64,000 bases of DNA from Cellulomonas sp. RIT-PI-Y (lineage in GTDB: Bacteria > Actinomycetota > Actinomycetes > Actinomycetales > Cellulomonadaceae). The stretch is from NCBI RefSeq assembly GCF_025642745.1, contig NZ_JANZKP010000004.1, positions 1 through 64,000 on the forward strand, given 5' to 3'. Below the pieces are notes generated by a model, which searched no databases, was not told where the DNA came from, and saw nothing but the letters and a program-made list of their open reading frames with translations. Numbering within the stretch: position 1 is the first letter of the stretch; each line of letters begins with the position of its first letter. Position numbers and translations under genes: made by a program. This document shows positions 28,056 to 37,345 of this stretch, piece by piece.

Positions 28056-28294
28056 TGGCTATCGGCACCAAGGACCTGGCTCCCAGCGAGCTGGACGCCT
28101 TTGACGACGAGCGCCTCGTGGCCGAGCTGAAGAAGGCCAAGGAGGAGCTGTTCAACCTGCGGTTCCAGTCGGCCACCGGTCAGCTCGAGAGCCACGGGCG
28201 CCTCAAGGCCGTGCGTCGCGACATCGCCCGGATCTACACGATCCTGCGCGAGCGTGAGCTCGGCATCCGGACCGCCCCGAGTGCGAGCGAGTGA
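28055..28294 (+). CDS. rpmC: 50S ribosomal protein L29
   Basis: L29 is a small two-helix protein near the tunnel exit. The 79-residue product has the core [23 protein letters not shown] and [16 protein letters not shown]. The ATG overlaps the rplP stop, which favours translational coupling. Confidence 0.96.
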   Translation: MAIGTKDLAPSELDAFDDERLVAELKKAKEELFNLRFQSATGQLESHGRLKAVRRDIARIYTILRERELGIRTAPSASE

Positions 28295-28301
28295 GGACTC
28301 G

Positions 28302-28592
28302 ATGAGCGAGAACAGCAACGAGACCACTGCCGCCGTCGAGGCGCGCCCGTACCGCAAGACGCGGCGCGGCTACGTGGTCAGCGACAAGATGGACAAGACC
28401 GTCGTGGTCGAGGTCGAGGACCGGGTCAAGCACCCGCTCTACGGCAAGGTCATCCGGCGGACCAGCAAGGTCAAGGTCCACGACGAGGCCTCGCAGGCCG
28501 GCATCGGTGACCTGGTCGTGATCATGGAGACCCGCCCGCTGTCCGCCACCAAGCGGTGGCGTCTGGTGGAGATCCTCGAGAAGGCGAAGTAG
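28302..28592 (+). CDS. rpsQ: 30S ribosomal protein S17
   Basis: S17 is a primary 16S rRNA-binding OB-fold protein. The 96-residue product contains [38 protein letters not shown] and the C-terminal [14 protein letters not shown]. The ATG at 28302 follows GTGAGGACTC. An in-frame upstream start would run into rpmC. An 83-bp pyrimidine-rich gap without a clear terminator separates it from rplN. Confidence 0.96.
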   Translation: MSENSNETTAAVEARPYRKTRRGYVVSDKMDKTVVVEVEDRVKHPLYGKVIRRTSKVKVHDEASQAGIGDLVVIMETRPLSATKRWRLVEILEKAK

Positions 28593-28675
28593 GCCTTCCC
28601 TCTTCTCCCCCCTTATCCGTTCGGCCAGGCTCGCGCCTCGCGGCGTGAGAACCGGCAGACGACAGGAGTTAGTCA

Positions 28676-29044
28676 ATGATTCAGCAGGAGTCGCGACTTC
28701 GGGTCGCCGACAACACGGGTGCCAAGGAGATTCTCTGCATCCGCGTTCTCGGTGGATCCGGTCGTCGCTACGCCGGTATCGGTGACGTCATCGTCGCCAC
28801 CGTCAAGGACGCGATCCCGGGCGGCAACGTGAAGAAGGGCGACGTCGTCAAGGCTGTCGTCGTGCGCACCCGCAAGGAGCGCCGGCGCCAGGACGGCTCG
28901 TACATCAAGTTCGACGAGAACGCCGCGGTGATCCTCAAGAACGACGGCGAGCCGCGCGGCACTCGTATCTTCGGCCCGGTGGGCCGCGAGCTGCGCGACA
29001 AGAAGTTCATGAAGATCATCTCGCTGGCTCCGGAGGTGATCTGA
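28676..29044 (+). CDS. rplN: 50S ribosomal protein L14
   Basis: L14 is a core 50S protein that contacts 16S rRNA at the subunit bridge. The 122-residue sequence, [20 protein letters not shown] to the [10 protein letters not shown] end, is entirely typical. A CAGGAG ribosome-binding site precedes the ATG. It opens the spc portion of the cluster. Confidence 0.97.
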   Translation: MIQQESRLRVADNTGAKEILCIRVLGGSGRRYAGIGDVIVATVKDAIPGGNVKKGDVVKAVVVRTRKERRRQDGSYIKFDENAAVILKNDGEPRGTRIFGPVGRELRDKKFMKIISLAPEVI

Positions 29045-29046
29045 TC

Positions 29047-29394
29047 ATGGCGAAGATCAAGAAGGGCGATCTGGTGGTCGTCATCTCGGGTTCGCGCAAG
29101 GACCGTGGCAAGCAGGGCCGTGTGCTCGAGGTGCTGACGGACCGGGACCGCGTGCTCGTCGAGGGCATCCACCGCGTCACGAAGCACGTCAAGGTCGGTC
29201 AGTCGCAGCGCGGCTCCCGCACCGGTGGCATCGAGACGGTCGAGGCGCCCATCCACATCAGCAACGTGATGCTGGTCGACCCCGAGACCAAGCGTGGTAC
29301 CCGGGTCGGCTACCGCACCGAGCAGGTCGAGCGTGACGGCCGGACCCGCAGCGTGCGGGTCCGCGTCGCCAAGCGCTCCGGTAAGGACATCTGA
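29047..29394 (+). CDS. rplX: 50S ribosomal protein L24
   Basis: L24 initiates 50S assembly. The 115-residue protein has the KOW motif [20 protein letters not shown] and the conserved [14 protein letters not shown] segment. It starts two bases after the rplN stop, and its own stop overlaps the rplE start (TGATG). Confidence 0.97.
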   Translation: MAKIKKGDLVVVISGSRKDRGKQGRVLEVLTDRDRVLVEGIHRVTKHVKVGQSQRGSRTGGIETVEAPIHISNVMLVDPETKRGTRVGYRTEQVERDGRTRSVRVRVAKRSGKDI

Positions 29395-29960
29395 TGACCG
29401 CCGAGACCACCTACCCGACGCCGCGTCTGAAGACCCGGTACAACGAGGAGATCCGCTCGACGCTCCGCTCCGAGTTCAGCCACGAGAACATCAACCAGGT
29501 CGCGCGCCTGGTGAAGGTTGTCGTGAACATGGGCGTGGGCGACGCGGCGAAGGACTCGAAGCTGATCGAGGGCGCGATCCGCGACCTCCAGCAGATCACC
29601 GGTCAGAAGCCGCAGGTGACCAAGGCCCGCAAGTCCATCGCGCAGTTCAAGCTGCGCGAGGGCATGCCGATCGGCGCCCACGTGACGCTGCGCGGCGACC
29701 GTGCCTGGGAGTTCCTGGACCGCCTGCTGTCCACCGCGCTGCCCCGCATCCGCGACTTCCGCGGGCTGTCGGCCAAGCAGTTCGACGGGCACGGCAACTA
29801 CACCTTCGGTCTCACGGAGCAGTCGATGTTCCACGAGATCGACCAGGACAAGATCGACCGTGTCCGCGGTATGGACATCACGGTCGTCACCACCGCGACC
29901 ACTGATGAGGAGGGCCGGGCGCTGCTGAAGCACCTGGGCTTCCCCTTCAAGGAGGACTGA
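29394..29960 (+). CDS. rplE: 50S ribosomal protein L5
   Basis: L5 binds 5S rRNA and contacts P-site tRNA and S13. The 188-residue protein includes [34 protein letters not shown] and [16 protein letters not shown]. It is normal in length and motifs. ATG overlaps the rplX stop. Confidence 0.97.
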   Translation: MTAETTYPTPRLKTRYNEEIRSTLRSEFSHENINQVARLVKVVVNMGVGDAAKDSKLIEGAIRDLQQITGQKPQVTKARKSIAQFKLREGMPIGAHVTLRGDRAWEFLDRLLSTALPRIRDFRGLSAKQFDGHGNYTFGLTEQSMFHEIDQDKIDRVRGMDITVVTTATTDEEGRALLKHLGFPFKED

Positions 29961-29961
29961 C

Positions 29962-30147
29962 ATGGCGAAGACCGCCCTGAAGAACAAGGCCGCGGGCAAG
30001 CAGAAGTTCGCCGTGCGGGCCTACACCCGGTGCCAGCGGTGCGGTCGTCCGCACTCGGTGTACCGCAAGTTCGGGCTGTGCCGGATCTGCCTGCGGGAGA
30101 TGGCCCACGCCGGCCAGCTCCCCGGTGTGACCAAGAGCAGCTGGTAA
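29962..30147 (+). CDS. rpsZ: 30S ribosomal protein S14, zinc-binding type Z
   Basis: This 61-residue S14 has the zinc-ribbon cysteines of the short type (CQRCGRP and CRICLRE). It is the zinc-dependent (C+) paralogue; many actinobacteria also carry a longer zinc-free S14 elsewhere, controlled by Zur. It begins one base after rplE. A 92-bp gap with a strong hairpin separates it from rpsH. Confidence 0.96.
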   Translation: MAKTALKNKAAGKQKFAVRAYTRCQRCGRPHSVYRKFGLCRICLREMAHAGQLPGVTKSSW

Positions 30148-30163
30148 CCAACGACGTCGCAGG

Positions 30164-30210
30164 TCCGCGGCGGGACCCGGCTCCCCACTAGGGAGCCGGT
30201 CCGCCGCGGA
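30164..30210 (+). repeat. Long hairpin between rpsZ and rpsH
   Basis: A 10-bp outer stem (30164-30173 with 30201-30210) and a 9-bp inner stem (30177-30185 with 30191-30199) enclose a CACTA loop, with a small internal bulge between them. It lies mid-operon, 29 bases before the rpsH ATG, with no U-tract. It may be an attenuator, a processing site or a regulatory RNA structure. Confidence 0.6.
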
Positions 30211-30239
30211 TACCACGGCGAGGAAGGGCAAACGCCCCC

Positions 30240-30638
30240 ATGACGATGACCGACCCGATCGCAGACTTCCTGACCCGTCTGCGGAACGCGAACTCGGCGC
30301 ACCACGACGAGGTCACGATTCCGTACTCGAAGCTGAAGTCCCACATCGCGGAGATCCTCCAGGCCGAGGGTTACATCTCCGGCTGGACCGTCGAGGACGC
30401 CCGCGTGGGCAAGAACCTCGTGATCTCCCTGAAGTACGGCCCGAACCGCGAGCGTGCGCTCGTCGGTATCAAGCGGGTCTCGAAGCCCGGTCTCCGGGTG
30501 TATTCGAAGTCCACCACTCTGCCCAAGGTGCTCGGCGGCCTGGGCGTGGCGATCCTGTCCACGTCCTCCGGTCTCCTCACCGACAAGCAGGCCGCCAAGA
30601 AGGGCGTGGGTGGGGAAGTCCTCGCCTACGTCTGGTAA
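30240..30638 (+). CDS. rpsH: 30S ribosomal protein S8
   Basis: S8 binds the central domain of 16S rRNA and, in E. coli, represses the spc operon. The 132-residue protein shows [25 protein letters not shown] in the form [12 protein letters not shown], and the C-terminal [23 protein letters not shown] 30240 is used; ATG 30246 (skipping two residues) is equally possible. A GAGGAAGGG site lies upstream. Confidence 0.96.
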   Translation: MTMTDPIADFLTRLRNANSAHHDEVTIPYSKLKSHIAEILQAEGYISGWTVEDARVGKNLVISLKYGPNRERALVGIKRVSKPGLRVYSKSTTLPKVLGGLGVAILSTSSGLLTDKQAAKKGVGGEVLAYVW

Positions 30639-30664
30639 GTCCGAGACGGAAAGGAAGTCAAGCA

Positions 30665-31204
30665 ATGTCTCGAATCGGCAGACTCCCCGTCCCGGTCCCG
30701 ACCGGCGTGGACGTCAACATCTCTGGTGCCGTGGTGACGGTCAAGGGCCCGAAGGGCACCCTGACGCACACCGTGGCCACCCCGATCCAGGTCGCTCGCG
30801 ATGAGGACGGTGCCCTCGTGGTCACCCGTCCGAACGACGAGCGCCTGTCCCGCTCGCTGCACGGTCTCACCCGGACCCTGATCTCCAACCTGGTGGTCGG
30901 CGTCACGGACGGCTACGAGAAGAAGCTCGAGATCGTCGGCACCGGTTACCGCGTGACCGCCAAGGGCTCGGACCTCGAGTTCGCCCTGGGCTTCAGCCAC
31001 CCGGTGGTCGTGACCGCCCCCGAGGGCATCACCTTCGCCGTCGAGTCCCCGACCAAGTTCTCGGTCGCGGGCATCGACAAGCAGCAGGTGGGCGAGGTCG
31101 CCGCCAACATCCGCAAGATCCGCAAGCCCGAGCCGTACAAGGGCAAGGGCGTGCGCTACGCCGGCGAGAACGTCCGCCGCAAGGTCGGAAAGGCTGGTAA
31201 GTGA
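30665..31204 (+). CDS. rplF: 50S ribosomal protein L6
   Basis: L6 lies near the sarcin-ricin loop and factor-binding site. The 179-residue protein has [17 protein letters not shown] and [11 protein letters not shown], and the C-terminal signature [24 protein letters not shown] precedes the ATG. Confidence 0.97.
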   Translation: MSRIGRLPVPVPTGVDVNISGAVVTVKGPKGTLTHTVATPIQVARDEDGALVVTRPNDERLSRSLHGLTRTLISNLVVGVTDGYEKKLEIVGTGYRVTAKGSDLEFALGFSHPVVVTAPEGITFAVESPTKFSVAGIDKQQVGEVAANIRKIRKPEPYKGKGVRYAGENVRRKVGKAGK

Positions 31205-31207
31205 GCC

Positions 31208-31579
31208 ATGGCGATCATCGTTAAGGGCAAGGGCAAGTTCATCGCCCGTAAGCGCCGCCACCTGCGTCTGCGCAAGAAGATCGCGGGCACCTCGACTCGT
31301 CCCCGTCTGGTCGTGACCCGGTCCAACCGGAACATCGTCGCCCAGATCGTCGACGACGGCGTGGGCCGCACCCTGGTGTCGGCCTCGACGCTCGAGGTCG
31401 ACCTGCGCGGTGCCGAGGGCGACAAGAGCGCCAAGGCCAAGCGGGTCGGCGAGCTGATCGCCGAGCGCGCCAAGGCCGCCGGCATCGACGCGGTGGTCTT
31501 CGACCGCGGCGGTAACAAGTACCACGGCCGGGTGGCCGCGGTCGCCGACGCCGCCCGCGAGGGTGGGCTGGCCCTGTGA
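31208..31579 (+). CDS. rplR: 50S ribosomal protein L18
   Basis: L18 binds 5S rRNA in the central protuberance. The 123-residue product contains [19 protein letters not shown], then [24 protein letters not shown], both diagnostic. It starts three bases after rplF. Confidence 0.97.
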   Translation: MAIIVKGKGKFIARKRRHLRLRKKIAGTSTRPRLVVTRSNRNIVAQIVDDGVGRTLVSASTLEVDLRGAEGDKSAKAKRVGELIAERAKAAGIDAVVFDRGGNKYHGRVAAVADAAREGGLAL

Positions 31580-31616
31580 CCACGACCATTCCCGCATCGA
31601 AGGTGAGGAACCACTG

Positions 31617-32255
31617 ATGGCTGCTCCTCAGCGCAGCAACACGGGCGCACCGCAGGGTGGTGGCGACCGTCGCGACGGCGGCCGCCGCGACAACCGCCGC
31701 GGGGACGCCCAGGAGAAGAGCGCGTTCCTGGAGCGCGTCGTCTCGATCAACCGCGTCGCCAAGGTCGTCAAGGGTGGTCGTCGCTTCAGCTTCACCGCCC
31801 TGGTGGTCGTGGGCGACGGCGACGGCACCGTGGGTGTCGGCTACGGCAAGGCCAAGGAGGTGCCCGCGGCGATCGCCAAGGGTGTCGAGGAGGCGAAGAA
31901 GAACTTCTTCCGCGTCCCCCGCATCCAGGGCACCATCACCCACCCCATCCAGGGTGAGGCCGCTGCCGGAGTCGTCTTCCTGCGCCCCGCGTCCCCGGGT
32001 ACCGGTGTGATCGCCGGTGGTCCGGTGCGTGCGGTGCTCGAGTGCGCCGGCGTGCACGACATCCTGTCCAAGTCCCTGGGCTCCTCCAACGCCATCAACA
32101 TCGTGCACGCCACGGTGGCGGCGCTGCAGGGCCTGGAGGAGCCGGCCGCCGTGGCCGCGCGCCGTGGCAAGACCCTCGAGGAGGTCGCTCCGGCGGCCCT
32201 CCTGCGGGCCCAGGCCGCCGGTCGTCCGGACAAGGCCGAGAAGGTGGGTGCCTGA
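31617..32255 (+). CDS. rpsE: 30S ribosomal protein S5
   Basis: S5 acts at the mRNA entry and in decoding fidelity. The 212-residue protein has an actinobacterial N-terminal extension of about 35 residues rich in Gly, Arg and Asp. The core then follows with [19 protein letters not shown] (the spectinomycin loop, unchanged) and [15 protein letters not shown] 31617, after GGTGAGGA, is chosen over an upstream in-frame start. Its stop overlaps the rpmD start. Confidence 0.96.
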   Translation: MAAPQRSNTGAPQGGGDRRDGGRRDNRRGDAQEKSAFLERVVSINRVAKVVKGGRRFSFTALVVVGDGDGTVGVGYGKAKEVPAAIAKGVEEAKKNFFRVPRIQGTITHPIQGEAAAGVVFLRPASPGTGVIAGGPVRAVLECAGVHDILSKSLGSSNAINIVHATVAALQGLEEPAAVAARRGKTLEEVAPAALLRAQAAGRPDKAEKVGA

Positions 32256-32437
32256 TGGCTCGCCTGAAGGTGACCCAGACCAAGTCCGCCATCGGCGGTA
32301 AGCAGAACCAGCGCGACACGCTGCGCACCCTGGGCCTCAAGCGGATCGGCGACGTCGTCGTCAAGGAGGACCGTCCCGAGATCCGCGGCATGGTCAACAC
32401 GGTGACGCACCTGGTCGCGGTCGAGGAGGTGGAGTGA
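32255..32437 (+). CDS. rpmD: 50S ribosomal protein L30
   Basis: This is a 60-residue L30 with the typical core [20 protein letters not shown], then [20 protein letters not shown]. The ATG overlaps the rpsE stop (TGATG). L30 is a small globular 50S protein near 5S rRNA. Confidence 0.95.
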   Translation: MARLKVTQTKSAIGGKQNQRDTLRTLGLKRIGDVVVKEDRPEIRGMVNTVTHLVAVEEVE

Positions 32438-32439
32438 CG

Positions 32440-33102
32440 ATGGCTGACGAGAAGAAGGCTGCCGAGACCACTCCGGAGGAGACCCCGGCCAAGGCTCCGA
32501 AGGCGACCAAGGCGAAGGCTGCTGCCACTGAGGCCGCTGCCGAGAAGCCCGCCGCCAAGAAGCCGGCTGCCAAGAAGCCCGCCGCCGAGAAGGCCCCCGC
32601 GGCCAAGGCGGCGCCCAAGGACGAAGGGGCCAAGACCGCTGTGTCGTCGGTGGGTGCCGGCGGCACGCTCAAGGTCCACCACCTCCGTCCGGCCCCGGGC
32701 GCCAAGACCGCCAAGACCCGCGTGGGTCGTGGTGAGGCGTCGAAGGGTAAGACGGCCGGTCGCGGTACCAAGGGCACCAAGGCCCGGTACCAGGTTCCGG
32801 AGCGCTTCGAGGGTGGACAGATGCCGCTGCACATGCGGCTTCCGAAGCTCCGTGGCTTCAAGAACCCGTTCCGGGTCGAGTACCAGGTCGTGAACCTGGA
32901 GAAGCTCGCGTCGCTCTACCCCGACGGTGGCGAGGTCACCGTCGAGGACCTGGTGGCCAAGGGCGCGGTCCGCAAGGGCCAGCCGGTCAAGGTTCTCGGT
33001 GCGGGTGAGCTCACCGTGAAGCTGTCCGTCGCGGTGGACGCGCTGTCCGGTTCGGCCAAGGACAAGATCCTGGCCGCCGGCGGCAGCATCGCGCAGGACT
33101 GA
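32440..33102 (+). CDS. rplO: 50S ribosomal protein L15 with Ala/Lys-rich N-terminal extension
   Basis: L15 is a late assembly protein of the 50S subunit. The core from about residue 76 is normal ([29 protein letters not shown]). It is preceded by about 75 residues made mostly of Ala, Lys, Pro and Glu, including KKPAA-type repeats at about 36-58. This makes the protein 220 residues against roughly 147 in most bacteria. The extension resembles the disordered basic tails of histone H1-like proteins. ATG 32440 follows a GAGGAGGTGGAG site; GTG 32434 would add two residues. The same frame and strong codon bias run through the extension. Confidence 0.93.
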   Translation: MADEKKAAETTPEETPAKAPKATKAKAAATEAAAEKPAAKKPAAKKPAAEKAPAAKAAPKDEGAKTAVSSVGAGGTLKVHHLRPAPGAKTAKTRVGRGEASKGKTAGRGTKGTKARYQVPERFEGGQMPLHMRLPKLRGFKNPFRVEYQVVNLEKLASLYPDGGEVTVEDLVAKGAVRKGQPVKVLGAGELTVKLSVAVDALSGSAKDKILAAGGSIAQD

Positions 33103-33110
33103 GCCAGACG

Positions 33111-33142
33111 ACAGGGCCGGTGGGGTTCCCCACCGGCCCTGT
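33111..33142 (+). terminator. Terminator between rplO and secY
   Basis: A perfect 15-bp stem (33111-33125 with 33128-33142) follows the rplO stop by eight bases. secY therefore probably has its own promoter. A TAGGGT hexamer at 33204-33209 is a candidate -10, without a convincing -35. Confidence 0.75.
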
Positions 33143-33293
33143 CGCCGTCTCCACCCGGACCCGCTTGCTGCGGCGACGTGCCTGTGCGCCGTGAGTTGTC
33201 GGTTAGGGTTCGACACAGACATCTGAGCCGAGCTGTGCCCGGATCGGATCGAGACCACACACAACCCGCCGATCGGCGGAAGCAGGAGGACAG

Positions 33294-34592
33294 GTGCTAG
33301 GCGCATTCGTGCGGGCCTTCAGGACCCCCGATCTGCGGCGCAAGCTGCTGTTCACGATCGGCATCATGGTCGTGTTCCGGGCCGGTTCCTTCCTGCCCAC
33401 CCCGGGAGTCTCGTACTCCAACGTGCAGGTCTGCATCGAGCAGTCCGGCTCGGACACCGGTGTCCTGGGCCTGGTGAACCTGTTCAGCGGCGGGGCGCTG
33501 CTCCAGCTGTCCGTCTTCGCGCTGGGGATCATGCCGTACATCACGGCGAGCATCATCATCCAGCTGCTGCGCGTGGTCATCCCGCGCTTCGAGGCCCTGC
33601 ACAAGGAGGGCCAGTCCGGCACCGCGAAGCTGACCCAGTACACCCGGTACCTGACCATCGGCCTGGCCGTGCTGCAGTCGACCACGGTGATCATCACGGC
33701 CCGCAACGGTCAGCTGTTCACCGGCTGCTCGGTGGACGTGATCCCGGACGGGTCGATCCTGACCACCGGCCTGATGATCCTCACCATGACCGCCGGTACC
33801 GGCCTGATCATGTGGCTCGGTGAGCTGATCACCGAGCGCGGCGTCGGCAACGGCATGTCGCTGCTGATCTTCACCTCGATCGCCGCCTCGTTCCCGAGCG
33901 CCATGTGGTCGATCGCGGGTGGTTCCGGGGGCATCGGCGCCTTCGCGATCATCCTGCTGATCATCGTCCTGGTGATCGGCCTGGTCGTGTTCGTGGAGCA
34001 GTCGCAGCGCCGGGTGCCGGTGCAGTACGCCAAGCGGATGGTGGGACGCCGGACCTACGGCGGGTCGAGCACCTACATCCCGATCAAGATCAACATGGCC
34101 GGCGTGATCCCGGTGATCTTCGCGTCCTCGCTGCTGCAGGTGCCGTCGCTGCTCGCCGGCTTCGGCGACCAGACCGCGGGCTGGAAGCAGTGGGTGGCGA
34201 CCCACCTGGCCAACCCGGGTGCGCCGCTGCACATCGGGCTGTACGTCCTGCTGATCATCTTCTTCTGCTACTTCTACACCGCCATCACGTTCAACCCGGA
34301 CGAGGTCGCGGACAACATGAAGAAGTACGGCGGCTTCATCCCGGGCATCCGCGCCGGGCGGCCGACCGCCGAGTACCTGGACTTCGTGATCACCCGGATC
34401 ACGGCGCCGGGATCGATCTACCTGGCCGCGGTCGCGCTGATCCCGACCATCGCGTTCATCGTGCTCGGCGTCGGGACCTCGATCCCGTTCGGCGGCTCGT
34501 CGGTGCTGATCGTGGTCGGTGTCGGTCTGGAGACCGTCAAGCAGATCGAGTCCCAGCTGCAGCAGCGGCACTACGAAGGGTTCCTGCGCTGA
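33294..34592 (+). CDS. secY: Preprotein translocase subunit SecY
   Basis: SecY is the protein-conducting channel of the Sec translocon. The 432-residue protein has about ten hydrophobic segments. The cytoplasmic loop contains RRVPVQYAKRMVGRRTYGG, with the Arg residues that contact SecA and the ribosome. GTG 33294 follows AGGAGGA. The neighbours adk, map and infA are the usual ones. A separate terminator upstream suggests partial uncoupling from the ribosomal genes. Confidence 0.97.
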   Translation: MLGAFVRAFRTPDLRRKLLFTIGIMVVFRAGSFLPTPGVSYSNVQVCIEQSGSDTGVLGLVNLFSGGALLQLSVFALGIMPYITASIIIQLLRVVIPRFEALHKEGQSGTAKLTQYTRYLTIGLAVLQSTTVIITARNGQLFTGCSVDVIPDGSILTTGLMILTMTAGTGLIMWLGELITERGVGNGMSLLIFTSIAASFPSAMWSIAGGSGGIGAFAIILLIIVLVIGLVVFVEQSQRRVPVQYAKRMVGRRTYGGSSTYIPIKINMAGVIPVIFASSLLQVPSLLAGFGDQTAGWKQWVATHLANPGAPLHIGLYVLLIIFFCYFYTAITFNPDEVADNMKKYGGFIPGIRAGRPTAEYLDFVITRITAPGSIYLAAVALIPTIAFIVLGVGTSIPFGGSSVLIVVGVGLETVKQIESQLQQRHYEGFLR

Positions 34593-34647
34593 TGGCACCC
34601 CACGACGTCGCTCGCTACGCTCCCGACCTCGAGGGGACCCCCACAGC

Positions 34648-35223
34648 ATGAGTGCACGTCTGATCCTCCTGGGCGCCCCCGGCGCCGGGAAGGGCACCCA
34701 GGCCGTCAAGCTCGCCGAGCGGCTCGGCGTGCCGGCGATCTCCACCGGCGACATCTTCCGCGCGAACATCAAGGGCGGCACCGCGCTGGGCAAGCTCGCG
34801 CAGGAGTACAGCTCCCGCGGCGAGCTGGTCCCGGACGAGGTCACCGATTCGATGGTGCGTGACCGGCTGGCCGAGCCGGACGCCGCACAGGGCTTCCTGC
34901 TGGACGGCTACCCGCGGAACGCCGCGCAGGTGGCCGCCCTGGACGCCACGCTGACCGAGGCCGGCGCGGCGCTGGACGTCGCCCTGGAGCTGACGGTCGA
35001 CCCGGAGGTCGTCGTGCCGCGCCTGCTCAAGCGGGCCGAGATCGAGGGCCGTGAGGACGACACCGAGCCGGTGATCCGCCGGCGCCTGGACGTCTACGCC
35101 GAGGAGACCGCGCCGATCTCCGGCCTGTACGCCGCCCGCGGGCTGCTGGTCCAGGTGGACGGGCTGGGCGAGGTCGACCAGGTGACCGAGCGTCTGCTCG
35201 CCGCGATCGACTCCCGGATCTGA
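34648..35223 (+). CDS. adk: Adenylate kinase
   Basis: Adenylate kinase interconverts ATP, ADP and AMP. The 191-residue protein has the P-loop GAPGAGKGTQ (9-18), the AMP-binding STGDIFR and GFLLDGYPRN, and a short LID, so it is the short form typical of actinobacteria. ATG 34648 gives the MSARLILLGAPG start; upstream in-frame codons lie inside secY. The 55-bp gap to secY has no terminator. Confidence 0.96.
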   Translation: MSARLILLGAPGAGKGTQAVKLAERLGVPAISTGDIFRANIKGGTALGKLAQEYSSRGELVPDEVTDSMVRDRLAEPDAAQGFLLDGYPRNAAQVAALDATLTEAGAALDVALELTVDPEVVVPRLLKRAEIEGREDDTEPVIRRRLDVYAEETAPISGLYAARGLLVQVDGLGEVDQVTERLLAAIDSRI

Positions 35224-35224
35224 C

Positions 35225-36061
35225 ATGGCGTTCGGCCGCGACAAGATCGAGCTCAAGACCCCGGACCAGATCCGTCTGATGCGCCGGGCCGGGCTGGTCG
35301 TGGCCGACGCCCTGGCCGCGGCCCGCGCCGCCGCACGCCCCGGCGCCACCACCGCCGACCTGGACGCGGCCGCCGCCGCGGTGATCGCCGGAGGGGGCGC
35401 GACGCCGTCGTTCCTCGGCTACTACGACTACCCGGCGACGATCTGCACCTCGGTCAACGACGAGGTCGTGCACGGCATCCCGGGGGACCGGGTGCTGGAA
35501 CCGGGCGACCTGGTGTCGATCGACTGCGGCGCCATCGTCGAGGGCTGGCACGGCGACTCCGCGTTGTCCCTGGTGCTGGACGACGCCGACCCGGCGGACC
35601 TGGCGCTCAGCGCCGTGACCGAGCGGGCGCTGTGGGACGGGATCGCCGCGCTGTGGGCCGGTGACGGCCTGGCCGACCGGCTCAACGTGGTCGGCAATGC
35701 GGTCGAGGACGCGGTGGACGCCTCCGGCATCGGCTACGGCATCGTCGAGGAGTACGTCGGGCACGGCATCGGCACCCAGATGCACCTGCCTCCGGACGTG
35801 CTGAACTACCGGGTGCGGGACCGCCTACCCCGGCTCAGGCCGGGCATGTGCCTGGCGGTCGAGCCGATGATCACCCGAGGCACCATCGCCACCGAGACCC
35901 TCGCCGACGAGTGGACCGTCATCACCGCCGACGGCTCCCGTGCCGCGCACTGGGAACACACCGTCGCGCTGTTCGAGGACGGTCTGTGGGTGCTCACCGC
36001 AGTCGACGGCGGTGCCGCCGAGCTCGGCGCCCGGGGCGTCCCGGTCTCCGCCCTCGACTGA
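35225..36061 (+). CDS. map: Type I methionine aminopeptidase
   Basis: This enzyme removes N-terminal Met after deformylation. The 278-residue protein has the five metal ligands in order: SIDCGAI and HGDSAL (two Asp), GHGIGTQMH (His), VEPM (Glu) and HWEHT (Glu). It starts one base after the adk stop and is co-transcribed with it. There is no zinc-finger N-terminal extension of the kind found in one of the two mycobacterial forms. Confidence 0.96.
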   Translation: MAFGRDKIELKTPDQIRLMRRAGLVVADALAAARAAARPGATTADLDAAAAAVIAGGGATPSFLGYYDYPATICTSVNDEVVHGIPGDRVLEPGDLVSIDCGAIVEGWHGDSALSLVLDDADPADLALSAVTERALWDGIAALWAGDGLADRLNVVGNAVEDAVDASGIGYGIVEEYVGHGIGTQMHLPPDVLNYRVRDRLPRLRPGMCLAVEPMITRGTIATETLADEWTVITADGSRAAHWEHTVALFEDGLWVLTAVDGGAAELGARGVPVSALD

Positions 36062-36109
36062 GGCACGTCGGGGCACATGGTCCCGTTTCCCGGACTCGGC
36101 CGGATGGCG

Positions 36110-36115
36110 TATGCT
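36110..36115 (+). promoter_or_regulatory. Candidate -10 for infA
   Basis: TATGCT lies in the 228-bp gap between map and infA, with a weak -35-like TTTCCC 18 bases upstream. This would give a leader of about 170 nt to infA. No ORF or clear hairpin was found in the rest of the gap. Confidence 0.35.
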
Positions 36116-36289
36116 TGTCCGTTGGGTGTGCGCCCTCTTGCTGTCGCACGCTCGTCCACGAGGTGGCCGAAGAATCGGCGTGGCTCGTGCGCGGGTGCGT
36201 CGGGGTGGGGGATCCCGCACGCGCACCGAGTCGCTCCGTTCGCCGGAGGGGCCCGGGTCGGAAGTGAAGCACAACAGTTAGCGGAGGAC

Positions 36290-36511
36290 ATGGCGAAGAA
36301 GGACGGTGTCATCGAGATCGAGGGCAGCGTGGTCGAGGCTCTGCCGAACGCGATGTTCCGCGTGGAGCTGACGAACGGTCACAAGGTTCTCGCCCACATC
36401 TCGGGCAAGATGCGCCAGCACTACATCCGGATCCTCCCCGAGGACCGGGTGGTGGTCGAGCTCAGCCCGTACGACCTGTCCCGCGGGCGCATCGTCTACC
36501 GCTACAAGTAA
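36290..36511 (+). CDS. infA: Translation initiation factor IF-1
   Basis: IF-1 occupies the ribosomal A site during initiation. The 73-residue OB-fold protein is near-invariant ([20 protein letters not shown], then [16 protein letters not shown]). The ATG is preceded by GCGGAGGA. It is followed by rpmJ as usual. Confidence 0.97.
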   Translation: MAKKDGVIEIEGSVVEALPNAMFRVELTNGHKVLAHISGKMRQHYIRILPEDRVVVELSPYDLSRGRIVYRYK

Positions 36512-36580
36512 ATCGACCGATCGAGCATCGCCGTCGGCCCGGCTGAGAAGTCGGGCGCATCGGCGGCGGAGGAACAGGCC

Positions 36581-36694
36581 ATGAAGGTCAAGCCCAGCGT
36601 CAAGAAGATCTGCGACAAGTGCAAGGTGATCCGCCGGCACGGTCGTGTCCAGGTGATCTGCGAGAACCTGCGTCACAAGCAGCGTCAGGGCTGA
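36581..36694 (+). CDS. rpmJ: 50S ribosomal protein L36
   Basis: This 37-residue zinc-ribbon protein ([19 protein letters not shown], ending NLRHKQRQG) has the CxxC...C...H zinc ligands of the C+ type. A GGCGGAGGAAC ribosome-binding site precedes the ATG. It lies between infA and rpsM in the canonical order. Confidence 0.96.
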   Translation: MKVKPSVKKICDKCKVIRRHGRVQVICENLRHKQRQG

Positions 36695-36838
36695 ATCAGC
36701 CCGGACGCATCGTGGATCTGAACGACCCCCTGGTGACCCGCTAGCGGTCACCGTCAGCGCATCGCCGCACCGCGCCACTCCTGGTGGCCGGTGAACCCCC
36801 GGTCCGGAGGCCGGGGCCCGCAGCCAGGCGGGAGGACG

Positions 36839-36859
36839 ATGTGGAAGACCTTCGGATGA
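36839..36859 (+). other. Possible 6-codon leader ORF before rpsM
   Basis: GGGAGGAC is followed by ATG and five codons (MWKTFG) ending in TGA, 22 bases before the rpsM ATG. A short GC hairpin (36732-36752) lies further upstream in the same 187-bp gap. Translation of such a small ORF cannot be judged from one sequence. Confidence 0.25.
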
Positions 36860-36881
36860 AGTCACAGGAGCCGTCAGGCAC

Positions 36882-37262
36882 ATGGCACGTCTTATCGGCG
36901 TCGACCTCCCCCGCGAGAAGCGGCTGGAGATCGCGCTCACCTACATCTACGGCGTGGGTCGCACCCGCGCCAAGGCCACGCTCGAGGCGACCGGCATCAG
37001 CCCGGACGTCCGGGTCAAGGACCTGGACGACGCTCAGCTGGTCGCACTGCGCGACCACCTGGAGGGCAACTTCAAGCTCGAGGGTGACCTCCGCCGTGAG
37101 GTCGCCGCCGACATCCGCCGCAAGGTCGAGATCGGTTGCTACGAGGGTCTGCGTCACCGTCGCGGCCTCCCGGTGCGTGGTCAGCGCACCAAGACCAACG
37201 CTCGTACCCGCAAGGGCCCGAAGCGCACCGTCGCCGGCAAGAAGAAGGCCGGCCGCAAGTAA
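36882..37262 (+). CDS. rpsM: 30S ribosomal protein S13
   Basis: S13 contacts the P-site tRNA and L5 at the subunit bridge. The 126-residue protein has [20 protein letters not shown] and the C-terminal basic run [20 protein letters not shown], then KKKAGRK. It opens the alpha-operon part of the cluster. Confidence 0.97.
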   Translation: MARLIGVDLPREKRLEIALTYIYGVGRTRAKATLEATGISPDVRVKDLDDAQLVALRDHLEGNFKLEGDLRREVAADIRRKVEIGCYEGLRHRRGLPVRGQRTKTNARTRKGPKRTVAGKKKAGRK

Positions 37263-37345
37263 GCCGCTCTGGCCCGCGTGCTGAGCTCAGCACCGCTGGG
37301 CCGACGGCCATCCGCGACCTGTAGACCCGTAGAGAGAACGAGCGA

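Noticed and set aside
32500-32625. Short tandem repeat or CRISPR-like pattern
   Set aside because: The repetition is the Ala/Lys-rich coding sequence of the L15 extension, with irregular units and no spacers.
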